This document shows positions 11,691 through 23,684 of a DNA stretch of 64,000 bases, piece after piece. The translations under genes and the position numbers were made by a program. How positions within the stretch are numbered: position 1 is the stretch's first letter; every line of letters begins with the position of its first letter. Source of the DNA: Trichinella spiralis (taxonomy: Eukaryota > Nematoda > Enoplea > Trichinellida > Trichinellidae). The DNA is taken from NCBI GenBank assembly GCA_000181795.3, contig CM012954.1, positions 11,732,777 to 11,796,776 on the forward strand, given 5' to 3'. Below the pieces are notes generated by a model. The model saw only the letters and a program-made list of their open reading frames with translations. It was not told the origin of the DNA and did not search any database.

Positions 11691-12263
11691 TCATCTTTTC
11701 TCCAATTTTTGAATGTCAGCTCTAAATCAAGTTATTGTGAGTGTGAATTAATAAAAAAAATGGACAAAAATTACCCAACAATTTCACGTAAGAATCTAAC
11801 TTGTAAGCAATTTCCTCCAACTCACAAGTTCTTTTGTGTATTTCCTGTATCTTCTCCAAATGTGGTCGTATGGAAGTCACTAAAATTCAAAGATCAGTAC
11901 ATAGTTTCAAAATAAAGTACTAAAATAAGGAAATGGAATGTCAGACTTTGAGCATTGTACGTCTCAAGAGAACATTTTACTTTTTCTGTAACATGTCCCA
12001 TTTCTTTATATTTCTGAGCAATTGCCAAATTCATATTTTCTAGTAAATTATATTCCTCCATTGTACCTGAAAAATTAGTCAAACAGAAAATATATTTGAT
12101 AAAAAAATATCAAACCTTGCAAATGTTCAATAGCATATTTTGATAATTTATCCACTAAATCATAACTTAAATACTCTAACTGCGCATCATTCTCAGTAGA
12201 TGTTTCGCTGTTCAAAGATTTCAGACGATTCTTAGATGTGGAGCTTTCGCCCTTTTCAGCCAT
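11691..12263 (-). CDS. BLOC1S2: BLOC-1 complex subunit 2 (BLOS2)
   Basis: Four minus-strand exons, 12263-12116, 12066-11947, 11879-11775 and 11719-11691, encode about 133 residues. The key block TMEEYNLLENMN aligns with the family signature SEDYKLLENMN and is followed by a long coiled coil ending ELEEIAYKLDSYVK and QKLEKR. BLOS2 is a small coiled-coil subunit of BLOC-1 and BORC, which act in lysosome-related organelle biogenesis and lysosome positioning in the cytosol. The human protein is of similar length (about 142). The last exon codes for only nine residues plus the stop. Its acceptor could be placed 2 bp away with another donor, changing one or two residues but still ending QKLEKR. It converges on MRPL46 (90 bp) and diverges from EXO1 (602 bp). 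Confidence 0.9.
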
Positions 12264-12865
12264 AAATTCAGATACTTAATCTAGTTTTCTAAATGAAATT
12301 ACGGTATTTGATATAAAGTAAGAACAAAATACTTTTATACGTCAAAAACAGTAGTTATCATCAGTACTACTTTACAAATCTAAATAATTCTTTTTGATAC
12401 TTTTGAAAAATGTTATACGTATAAATATATTTGCTTTTATTTTGAAAATACTCTAAAAGTTTTTATTACTACTCTGAAAATTTTTAGATTATTTAAAAAT
12501 TTAATTAGAATTGCTAAAAATAATTTTTTAAGTTATTTTTTTCAACAATAACTAATAATATATAGTACAGAAAGAAAAGTAGTACTTGAAATTCATTTTT
12601 GTATATTGTCATGAGCGGGAAAATTGTAAGAAATGTTAAGGTGACTTGTAGAGCTGTTTTTTTGAAAAAATGTTTCCATTTTGATGCAATAGTTTTTATT
12701 TTAACAATTGTTGCAAATTATGTAAAGAATTACTGAGTTTTGAGTTATTTAACTTATTATATGCATTTTGACCTTAAATTAACTTTCGATTACTCGCTGA
12801 TCATCTGAAGATTGATAAGTTTTAAATAATTAACTCATCCGAATGATGAATTTTAGATTTCGGTT
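12264..12865. promoter_or_regulatory. Shared upstream region of BLOC1S2 and EXO1
   Basis: A 602-bp AT-rich gap between two divergent start codons. No coding signal is seen. Both promoters are expected here by position only; I see no specific factor-binding motif. Confidence 0.45.
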
Positions 12866-15183
12866 ATGGGAATTAAAACTCTCTTGCCTGTTGTTAAAGC
12901 TGCCTGTCGAGATGTTAATATTGAAGAATTTCGCGGTAAAACAGTTGCTGTCGATGCAAGTTGTTGGCTGCACCGAGCTTTGTTTGGCTGTGCATATCAA
13001 CTCGCTACGGGAATCGAAACAGACAGGTAAATTTTTATTTGACTTTCTTTTATTTATCACTGTTTATTTATTTTTTAAAAATTATTTAGTTATGTGAAGT
13101 TTTGCTGCAAATGGATAAAAGTTCTTCTTTCATATAATATACGTGTTATTATGGTTTTTGATGGGCGCAATGTTCCTGCGAAAAAGGACACGAACAATGC
13201 CAGAAAGGAGTAAAGCTAGTGCACTAAATGAAATGTGTTAAATTTTCAGTTTTATTTTTAATTTAAGGCGTCGTCAGTCTTTGAAAGAAAAAGGTCAAGC
13301 TTTGAGCAAGTCAGGCAAGCACCGCGAAGCTCGTCAGTGCTTTCAACAAGCAACTGAAATTACGTTCGACATGATTGTTAATTTGATAAAAGTGGGTTAT
13401 TGATTAATGTGAAGTTTTCTCATTCCTGATTTGTTTAGGCAATTAAAAGCATTCCCAATGTCGATTATTTGGTCGCTCCATATGAAGCTGACGCTCAATT
13501 AGCTTATTTAGCTCAAAATGGAATTGCTCACCTTGTTATTAGCGAAGATTCAGATTTGATACCGTTTGGATGCTCTAAGGTAATAATTAATCATTAGCGA
13601 ATAATTTTTTTTTGAAATTCTTTAAACTGTTTATCTTGAAATACAGGTTTTGTTCAAAATGGATATGCTGGGCAATGGTGTACTGTATGAAAAAGAAAAA
13701 CTGCATTTAGCAATGAATGTTCCGGAGGAAAGTTTTTCTTTCCAAAACTTTCGTCGAAGTTGCATTCTTTCAGGTTGCGACTACCTCGAAAATTTACCTG
13801 GAATAGGTATCAAAAAATCTATAAAATTTTTTCAAAAAGCATTTGATGTTGACATTCGAAAGGTATGTATGAAATTGTATACTTGGTTTCATGAAAAGTG
13901 TACTTGGAAACTGTAGGCCTTACCGAAAATTCCAAGCTATTTGAATATGCCGAACTTGGAGGTGAATGAATCATATATTGAACGATTTATTGAAGCAGAA
14001 AATGCATTCTTGTATCAATTGGTTTTTGATCCCCGAAAAAAACAGTTAGTTTCTCTAAACGCTTATCCAGTTGGCATGAATGCTTCTGACTTTCCATATG
14101 CTGGATTGTAAGTGTTTGAAATGGAAAGACTCTATATTTACTGTATCATTGTTTAGGGTTTTTGAAAAACACGTGGCCATTCAAATTGCTAGAGGAATGA
14201 TAAATCCACATACTTTGCAGCACGTGTCAGAAATTTCAGGTCTGGTTCCAAATAAGGTATATTGCTTTTAATATTTATCTGCATTGTTCGTATTCTTTTT
14301 TATATCTTTGACTTTTCCGATGCAGTAACTTATATATATGTTGTGCTATCTATCTATGCGTCTTATGAATTTATTTTGTTTGAAAATATTTTCGATATCT
14401 TGGGTTTTCATAAGTTTGTTTTGTACTTATAGAAGTCGCCGAAAAATATCAAATCGACACCAGTTGAATATGCATTTTCGTTTTCCGTACCTGAAGCATC
14501 AGTCTCAATGAAAGGTATTACATAAGAGTGATATTGTAGTTTTGTTTTTTAAAGGTAAACTGATTGTAATGCCTGATTTAGATATCAAAGTGGAAGCAAA
14601 TGCTGAACAGCTGGAAGAAACAGCAGAAATCCAGGATGTCTATGAAACTTATGCTGTGTCGCCTGAAGATGGTTATTTATTTGAAAAACAGTCGAGCAAC
14701 AACGAAGAAAGCACACTTGAACAATGGAATTATCGTCGCGATGATGAGAAGTCAGTTTTACGCTCATCGTACTTTTTAAATGCTGAGCATAAAAAAGAAA
14801 TGTCGTCACCATCTGAAGCATTCAATCCATGCAAAGTATACCAAACCAGAAGCGTGTGCAAAATTATGGAAAATATCGAACTGGCAGAGGGGAGAACTTC
14901 AAAATCTTTTAATCCGTTTAAAGTTGCTGATGTTAGTGATTTGCCACAAGAAGACTCTTCAAGTGAAGAAGTTGTATGCACTGAGCAGCAGGATGCACAA
15001 GCGACTTTGGGGAAAAGAAAATTACAAACGAAGTCAGAATTATTTCAGCCGTTGAAAAAAACAACTGCGAAAAAAATGCGAGGTAAAAATTCGAAGAAAA
15101 ATAGTCCTACATCACCATGTCCAGCGAAGAAGACCCTTTTTCAGTATTTTTCAAATCAACCGGCCCAGAGTGCCTTGTCGTAA
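12866..15183 (+). CDS. EXO1: Exonuclease 1, FEN1/XPG family 5'-nuclease
   Basis: Nine exons, 12866-13026, 13090-13209, 13268-13391, 13439-13579, 13647-13862, 13917-14107, 14157-14256, 14433-14514 and 14555-15183, give 587 residues; human EXO1 has 846. The N-terminal nuclease region starts MGIKTLLP, and Met-1 is directly followed by the catalytic Gly-2. Metal-binding acids are visible at D30, D78, E151, D153, D172, D174 and D227 (SGCDYL), with the GIGIKKS helix-hairpin-helix after it. EXO1 resects 5' ends and flaps in mismatch repair and double-strand break repair in the nucleus. The C-terminal 250 residues are acidic, then basic, and poorly conserved, about 260 residues shorter than in human. 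They end in KKTLFQYF (570-577), a likely PCNA-binding PIP box with Lys for Gln. MTIF2 follows on the same strand after 213 bp. Confidence 0.95.
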
Positions 15184-15236
15184 GACCGTTTGTTTTTTTT
15201 AATACTAAATACCATATAAAATTTGTTATGATGAGA

Positions 15237-15242
15237 AATAAA
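15237..15242 (+). terminator. Likely polyadenylation signal of EXO1
   Basis: AATAAA 54 bp after the EXO1 stop and 155 bp before the MTIF2 start codon. Confidence 0.5.
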
Positions 15243-15396
15243 ATTTTTAATTATATAAATTCTTATTTATTCATTACTTTGTTATCACTTAAAAAGAACA
15301 GCAATTTTATCTGACTTGCTTGAAATTATACTGTAATATTAAGACAAACAACTTTATAATCAGTATTACTGTGTTTTATGCCTTAATATTTTGATA

Positions 15397-18300
15397 ATGC
15401 TCAGAAGAGGAATTTTAGCATATTCAAGAAATGTTTGTCGAGATTTTTTGCCTCTCAGTTGTATCTCTGATATTTCAATATCATACAGATATGATAGAAA
15501 TTTGCATACCACTTTGCCAAAGTTGAAACGAATTCACAAACAGCGAGATCCAATACAATTTAACAAGAAGTCGGTGAAGCCTCAAGCTAAGGTTTGGCAA
15601 AGCATGAGCATAAATGACTTGGCGAAAGTGCTGGAGTGTGATGTGGATGATATTTTTGAATGTATCATGACAACAAAATACGCGGATATGTTTGAAAATG
15701 TGTCCGATAAAATTGAAGATTTAAATTTAATCGTGCACATAGCTCGTCAGTTTGGTTATAGGTGTGATGTTGTTGGAAAGCCAAGCTCGAAAATTAATTT
15801 TTCAACTTTAATTAAAAGTTCGAATACAGATGAGGAACTTGATGCGTCACCGTTGCCGTTACCTCCATTAGAACAGTGTAAACCTCGCCCCCCAGTGGTG
15901 ACCATTATGGGGCATGTTGATCATGGCAAAACAACTCTGCTCGATTCATTGAGACATTCTCACATAGTGGATGAAGAATTTGGTGCCATCACCCAGCATA
16001 TTGGTGCTTTTTCAGGTAAAATTTATTGAATAATTTTTGTGAAATGTATGTATGTATATACATTTCTTTTGAATATTTAAAGTGAAATTACAAAATGACC
16101 GCGTGATCACTTTTTTGGATACACCCGGTCATGCGGTTTTCAAAAAAATGCGATTTCGTGGTGCCCAAGTCACCGACATGGTCATCCTTGTGGTTGCCGC
16201 TGACGATGGGGTAATGGAACAAACTGTTGAAAGCATTCGCATGTCACAAGAATCTCACGGTGAAATGATAATTTTATTTTGCATGTTTATTATTATTATT
16301 ATTATAAATTTGAATTATTATTTGATATTTTCAGTGCCTATTGTTGTAGCTGTCAATAAATGTGACAAGTTTGGAGTTGATTTGGTATGAAAATATATTT
16401 GTTTGTTTTGTTTTGTTTTGTTTTTCCTTAAGTGTATTTCACTTCAGGACCGTGTGAAGCGACAACTCTTAGAATACGATGTTGTCGGTGAACAGTATGG
16501 CGGAGATGTTCAAATAATTCCAATCTCAGCTTTGAAGGTGACTGTATAAACAATTATTCAATATTTTATATTCACATTTGTATACTTTTTTCCATTTTAT
16601 TTTGAAATTTTCAAAGCTTAACATTAAGTAGTATATTTTTAAATTAATAAGTGTATTTTTTTAAATTAGTTCAATCTTGACTTAATTCATATTAAGATTA
16701 ATAAATAAAATTTTAAAGGGCACAAATCTGGACTTGTTGTGTGAAGCAGTCCTGACACAAGCGGATCTCATGGAACTTGTTGCCGATTACGAAGGGCCAG
16801 TCGAGGGTGTGGTATTAGAGTCGAAAACTGCCCATGGACAGGGGTAGGAATTGAAATAAAACACTTTAATTAATTAATTTAATTCATTATGAATTTTGGA
16901 TTGGTTTTTTCTTAGGAAAGTTTGTTTCGCTTTGGTAAAACGGGGCTGTTTACGCAAGGGCGTGGTTTTAGTTGCCGGAAGTTGTTGGTGTAAAGTGCGT
17001 TCGTTGTTCGACGAAAATAAAGTTGAACTGAAAATGGCCACGCCATCTTTTCCCGTTGAAATCACAGGCTGGAAAGGGGATGAAATTCCTTCGGCTGGAG
17101 AAGAAATTTTGCAAGTAGAAAATGAGGTGAGCTTTTCTTTTTTTTTTTAAATTATTCGGCTACGATCTGTTAATTTGTAGCGAAGAGCGAGACAAGTAAC
17201 TAATTTGCGTAAAAAGAAGCAACTGATCAACAAAGCACTCGATGAAAAAGTGAGCTGGTTTGTAAATATGGAATAATTGATCAATTATGAATATTGTTAA
17301 TTTTTTTATAGAATATTATTGATCAGCGTCGAACAGAAGAGCGTTTGGAATATTTGAAGATCAGGGAGCGCAAACTTCAATCCGGCTATATTAGGTATGA
17401 TCCGCAGGCGGATTACCGTCGAAAAAAGGAAGTAATTTCTTCATCTGACGGTCCAATTTTGCCATTTGTATTGAAAGGTAAATAGCAACTTTTTATCCTA
17501 ATTGTAAGCTCTAAACAGTTGTGATAATAAGTTTTTTGGTATACTGTAAAGGTATGATGATAATTGATTTTCAAGATGATTTTTAAAAAATTGCGATAAT
17601 TCTATTGATGACATTATTTGAATTTTATGAAATATATTTTAAATTTCTTCTAAAAATGAAACAATGGCAGTAATATTTACATATTTAGCCGATGTTGATG
17701 GTTCTCTTGAAGCAATATTGGACGTCTATGGAACTTACAATTCAACCAAATGTAATTTTGATCTTGTACATTTTGGAATTGGTGATGTAACAGAGAATGA
17801 TTTGGAAATTGCCGACACTTTTAAAGGTAATTTCATTTATTATTGAATCTGTTAGCAGCGGTCGCTTTTGCAGCAATTGTATTTTGCTTCAACGTATCCA
17901 TTGGGCAGAAGGAAAAAGCACTGGCCGATAGCAAAGCCATACAATTACGGAAACACAATGTGATATACAGTTTGATAGACGATTTTAAAAAAGAGCTTAA
18001 CTCCAGACTTCCTCCTGTAAGCAAAGAAGTTATCATTGGTAAGTGCATTTTTTTGGGTTATATGAATGTTAAACAGTAATAATAAGAATAATAACATTGT
18101 TCGAATAGGAGAAGGAACTGTAATTAAAGAATTTATGGTGAGTGACACTGGTCGAAAGAAAGTTCCTGTAGCTGGTTGCTCTGTGAAGAAAGGTGTTTTA
18201 ACAAAAAACGACCGTATTCGTTTCATTCGAAATGGTGAAGTAATTTATGACGGTAAATGTTGGTTTTATTGTTGTTGATGTTGTTTTAATTGCATTATTA

Positions 18301-18492
18301 AAATTTTTTTTTCAAGGATCTGTAATTTCAATGAGAAGAGAAAAAGATTTGGTCAGTTCAAGCCAAGTTGGTCAAGAAGTTGGGATCAAAATTGAAAACA
18401 GGGATGTTCGTTTCAACGAAGATGATCAAGTCATTTGTTACAAGCTTGTTGAAGAGCAACAGTACATTGATTGGTCACCGACTGGATTTTAA
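15397..18492 (+). CDS. MTIF2: Mitochondrial translation initiation factor IF-2
   Basis: Twelve exons, 15397-16015, 16083-16259, 16335-16384, 16448-16537, 16719-16843, 16916-17126, 17181-17249, 17312-17477, 17689-17826, 17874-18038, 18109-18252 and 18317-18492, encode 709 residues (human 727). The N-terminus is Arg-rich and fits a mitochondrial targeting signal. The GTPase motifs are GHVDHGKTT (172-180), DTPGH (219-223) and NKCD (273-276). After them come the domain II block [10 protein letters not shown], the VDGSLEAIL block of domain III, and the end domain ([14 protein letters not shown]) that binds formyl-Met-tRNA. The factor brings initiator tRNA to the small subunit of the mitochondrial ribosome. 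For exon 10 I chose the acceptor at 17873 because it keeps the family alignment ([10 protein letters not shown]); two AGs upstream, at 17855 and 17858, would add five or six residues. It sits 213 bp behind EXO1, an operon-like spacing. Confidence 0.95.
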
Positions 18493-21400
18493 TTATCCCT
18501 TACAAAAGAAATTTAATTTCACAATTTTTTGTCCAAATTAAAATGTCAACATTTTGAAAGCACTTGTGATTTTACTTTTTGAATACGTTGAAAACGTATA
18601 AAAAATTATACATGTTTCTATTTTATCAAGTTTATACAAGGCTTTGTTTGTAATTTATATGAATTTTAACTGCAGATGGAAAGGTTCGGTGGATCAAATT
18701 TGGTATTGCAATTTTACTTTGAAAAAAAAATTCGTCATCTAACTGAAAGCTGTAAGTGTTCTATTAATTCAATTTCTGTATGAAATTTGTTTAATTCATC
18801 ATTTCAATTTTTTAATCATCATTCATAGAATGAGATTAAGTAAAGAACAATTTTATGAATTGAAAAAGAAAACTTGAAAATTGCATTTGATAAATTTGTT
18901 ATCAATTCGACTCTTTATTGTCATTATTGATGACAAATTTGCGAAATTTATGTATTTTTATTATTAATTTATTAATTAATTTATTATTATGATGGTAATT
19001 TTTTTGAGTAATTTTTGAAATGTTTACTTGCTTCAAATTGAGAGATCAATAATAATAATATGATAAGTAATAAAATGAAAAAGAAATGTAGTCAGATTGT
19101 TAATTTAATAATTTCAGAGTTAGTGTTATGAATGTTATCAGCTTTTAATTTAATTTACCATAGCAATGTAACATTATTGTTTTGGGTTGTAAAGTTTTTA
19201 AAGGATTTTTTCTCTTTAATTTCATAGTTTTTTTTCAGTTTTTACTTTCTTGTTAGATTTTATATTGTATTTTTTCCTTGATCAAATATGAAAAATGCAA
19301 TAATGTTTTATGGACAAAGTAATAAGTTGGTCATTGATGGTGTATAAAATATTTACATGTATATATGTATATGTAAGTAATATTTGTTAATTAGTAGTTT
19401 TCAAAAGAAAACCGACCGATAAGATTAATATTTAATTCAACGATGCAACCCTAGATTACAATGCATAATTGGGCACAGGGATTTACCTGTTTTTGCGCAT
19501 TAAGTATAGTATGTCGAATTGTAAGTCGATTTTTCTTTAATAAATAATTTATTTGATATAAAGATATGTTGTTTGTATGATTTTTTTTCTTTTTTTTCTT
19601 TTATTTATTATTAAAAATTGAGAGAAGCAGGAATTGCTAAATTTATAGATCATAAAGAAATTGAATGGCTGAGGAAAAAAAGTAATTAGGGAAAAAGCCA
19701 TGCATCACGTGATTGCTTCATTTTTTACATGCTTCATTAAAATAGAAAATTGTTATTATTATTGCTTATTTATTTTATAGTTTTTCTTTTTTTCTGAAAG
19801 TTCTTGATGAAAAAATGGAACTTTTCATTGGGGGCTTGTTTTTATTGGCTTATTTTATGTTTGTTAGCTCAGTTGACGCATCAGAACAAGAATACATTAG
19901 TTGAAATTTTTTCCACGTATATACGCGTATATTGGCAGATGTGGGAATTGCTGTTATCTATATATACAGTTTTTACGTCATTTTATATTTCCTTAATAAT
20001 TTATTGCTTTAGCTATAGTGTTCGGTAAATGATTTTCAAGGAAAATTAAATGTTCATCCGAATGAAAAAATACGTGAACATTTGGCGGGCAACTTAAGTG
20101 TAGTTGAATTTTTTCTCAAATAATAGCCGACTGCTGTGCTTGAAATTGTTTTCTCAGAAACTCAAATGATAATAATTCATGGCATGCATAGTTTTTTTTC
20201 TATTTTTTTATTTTTGAAAAATATAAGCATACATATTGGACATTTGTCTAAAGAAATTGGTGCTTTATGATGTTGTTAGCTTGTCAGATGTTCACTTTTG
20301 AATATTGCTTTGCAGTTTGCATTGACAACGATGGAATTTCGCTTATTTCAAGCAGTTCTTCTGTCAGTGTTTGTCAGTTTAGAATCAAAGCTTTCAACAA
20401 TCAAAAATTTGTTTTTTTTGAATATTATCAAATTAGATTTTAATAATATTTGGCATTTATGCTGCATAAATAACGAAATGAAGAATTCCATATCTCCGGA
20501 TGATTATTTTTCATATCAGTTTAAATCTGATTGATAAAATAGATGATATATTTTACATTTTAAATGTATATTTATTTATGTAGAAGTGTGCGTGGAGAGT
20601 TGAAATTACATCAGATTAAATGTAATGCAGTTTTTTTGTGCATAATTATTTTTTCAGTTTTCGACTGTGTATAGGAAAAAGCAACAAAATTTTATTATCA
20701 TATTTTGTTTCTTAAATTTTTTGCTAAGCAACCTGCTCGATGATGTGAGTTGGTTGAATTTCGAAACTTTTGTTTGCATCTCTGGCAGTGGTGGAAATAA
20801 TTGAATTATTGTTGACCACCTGATGAATAGGAATCCATATGAACGTCAGCAATGTTGAATGAACAGGAAATTATTGAAATGAACAACAGTGCTGTTGAAA
20901 GGGAGGGGAAAAGGATTTCTTAACTTGGAGCCAAGCTTGCATACTTTTTAAAAATGACTTTTTCAAGCAAGTAATTTTTCTTTCCAAAGCTCAGGTTTCA
21001 CAATATTCTTCGAATATATATACATATATGTATATGAAACCTTGCTGTTGAAGAACGTTCGCGCGTTTCTAGTAATGAAATAGTGAAGTTTGAAAAATCG
21101 AATATTTAGCGACATATCTTCATAAATATGCATTATTTTTTGTTTTTTATTAAAATTAATTTTAAATTTTAATCAAGTTCAAGACATTTTAAAGAAAATA
21201 AATGTTTTGGATCGTTTGTTTGTTATATATATTATATATCCATATGTGTTGCACATGTATCGCAACTTTGAGACACATGTTGGAACACGAATGAAGTAGG
21301 TTCATTAAAATTAAATACAATTTTGAAAAAAAGGTAGATTTTTTTTTCTTCTCAAATGATTGCCTAGATTTCTATTTCAATGCATGTGTTAGGGATAGGG

Positions 21401-22860
21401 GGGGGGTTTTATGAGGCAAAATCGAAAGTTTGAAATTGACCATAGCTGTTTTGCTATTACAATTTTGCGTCAGTTTTGCATTTACCACTTGTCAGTCAAT
21501 AGTTACGTTGTTGTCGTGGTGTAATTGTAATTGTAATTATTATTATTATTATTATTATTATTACCTGCAATGGATCATTTTTCAAATTTCGAAATCCACA
21601 GCTAAATAGAAAATGAGAAAATTTTTCAATGAAAATATTTCAGCTAATTTAAAAGCTGACACTTGGAAAGTTCATTCGTTTTGTTGCTTTGTTGGGCGAT
21701 CAGGTTGAAGAAAAATTAACGCATTCATCAAATCTTGACACAAGCCAGGCTTAAATGATTCGTTGACAACTCCACTCTGCCCTGGGACGGGTGTTTAATT
21801 AAAAAATTAATAATAATGACGCATTAGAATTAATGAAAACTTTCCGCTTTTGATTCTTGATAATTGTTCTATCTATTTATCTTTTATACCATTTTTTCTT
21901 TACTGTTTCGTCTCTGTTTTAAGGAAGAGAAAAAAAAATTAAATTTAAATATTTCAACTTTTCCACTTATTCTATCGAATTCTTCAACATACAGTGGAGA
22001 ACTTTTTTCAATTCAACTATCGGATTTGTGATAAAAACTTTTAGAATATATAAAAATTTGTGCATTTTTTCTAGTGTGGTTGAATTGAAATAAAAAAGCA
22101 GCAGATAATATGGAATTATTCTTTTGTGAATTATCTTCATTATATATTATTCAGAGAAATGTAATATTTATTAATCAGATACATTTTTTTCACGTTCAAT
22201 ACAAATTTAATTAATGATGAATTAGTTGATTTGATTCTATTTTGCTTTTTTTTTCTTTCTACTTTATTAAATTGAAAAAGTTTTTTTTATGCTTACTGAA
22301 TTTGTTCAAGTATTAATTTGATAAAATTGAATGGCAAAAACAAAATAAACAAGTAAATAAATTATATATATATATATAGATGCATATTACAATTGTAATA
22401 TAAATTGTTTCAAATTACAAAATGTGCCATTTGTGGATTTTTGAATTTCATCAGTTCGACAATCATCAGTTAGTTGACACCAGTTTGTGGCATTTGAATA
22501 TAAAATGGTGTGAAAAACTTCCGTTCAATTTACTTTGGCAATCAGCGTGTGAAATTTCCATTTCATCAAGTGAAATCTTCCTTTATAACTTGCTCTTTGT
22601 TTCCTTTAGTGAAGTGCTTCATTTACGATAGCATTGGTCGAAATGTTGTTATAATCTCTTGTTCAGGTGTGAATATATCCAACAGTGTTATTTATTGATA
22701 ATTCATTATTATTATTATTGTTGTTGTTGTTGTTGTTGTAACCATAATTTTTACTTTATGACAATGAATTTTAATATTTTTCATTGAGAAAAAATAATAA
22801 TTCTACGTGATATTATAATGTAGAATATTGAGAAAAAATTAATTTGTAGATAGAGGTATT
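18493..22860. other. Long AT-rich spacer
   Basis: A stretch of 4.4 kb with no gene recognised on either strand. It holds short (ATT)n runs (21536-21561), a G run (21399-21407) and scattered TA repeats. Open frames at 19804-20028, 20298-20534 and 22422-22698 are short, hydrophobic by composition and without homology I know. An AATAAA at 19539-19544 is about 1 kb past the MTIF2 stop and could end a long MTIF2 3' UTR, but this is not supported by anything else. Confidence 0.5.
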
Positions 22861-23684
22861 ATGCAAATGAAGATGAAGGTGATGAAGAATGAAAAGGGCC
22901 GCCGCTTGAGCATATTTGTTGTCAGGCGACCAGCATGTGCGACAATGCGATGGCCCGTGACCAGACGGATCAATTTTCCGACTAACCTCAGTTGGTTTGC
23001 TTGTTGTCTGCCAATTTTTGATTGGTCAATTAGTCGATTGGGGCGGAGTCATTTGGAAGCAATTGGTCAGAGCTGGCGTTGTTGGACCGCTTCAACCTGG
23101 TGTGGCGCTTTGGACGGCCATGCCGCCGCGATCAGTCATGCATAAAGCGACCGTTGAACAATTGAACCGAGCCGAACAAGAAGTTTCAAGTGCCGGCACG
23201 CACTTCGTCCACTTTGCACCGGATAAATTTACGCTGGTTCACTACTTGTTTGCATATTAGTTCTTTTTTTTTATTTTACTTTTATCAGTTATTTATATTT
23301 CAGTTGGTCTTTTTCATCATTGCACAATTGCAGAATTTGAACCAGGCTTAATCTGGACGGCTGATTGGTCAGCTACTACTACTAGCTAGGTATAGTAATA
23401 GTACTAGCAGCAAGCAGCATTAGCAGTAGCATGAGGAGCAATTAGTATAACTAGCTCAGGTATTATAGAGCCTAGCAATAGTAGTTGTATTAGTATTATT
23501 GTTATTATTAACCGTAGTTGTTGCTGTTGTTGTAGGTGGTAGCATCAGCAACAGCAGTGGTATTAGCATTAGCAGTAATTGTTTGTTGTTGGTGTATTGT
23601 TTGTCAAGTCGATATTGGTTCATCTCCTTTGCCACCGGTTGCAGTTATTGCTGGTCGCGTTGGGCCGGCCGGTCGGCGGCCCTG
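22861..23684. promoter_or_regulatory. GC-richer, CCAAT-rich region upstream of the THIK channel
   Basis: Base composition jumps here from the AT-rich spacer. ATTGG (reverse CCAAT) occurs at 23021-23025, 23037-23041, 23062-23066 and 23364-23368, with CCAAT at 23011-23015. One copy runs straight into a GC-box core GGGCGG (23041-23046). Three copies share the longer form ATTGGTCA. Such spacing suits an NF-Y type promoter, but I cannot show transcription starts here. Two overlapping open frames (22861-23145 and 22997-23260) could instead mean an unrecognised exon. From 23380 to 23620 the sequence is low-complexity, built on TAG, CAG and GTT triplets. Confidence 0.4.

Noticed and set aside
23499-23684. 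N-terminal extension of the THIK channel in the same open frame
   Set aside because: No ATG occurs in this part. The translation is low-complexity Val, Ser and Leu from triplet repeats, so the start was put at the first ATG, 23685.
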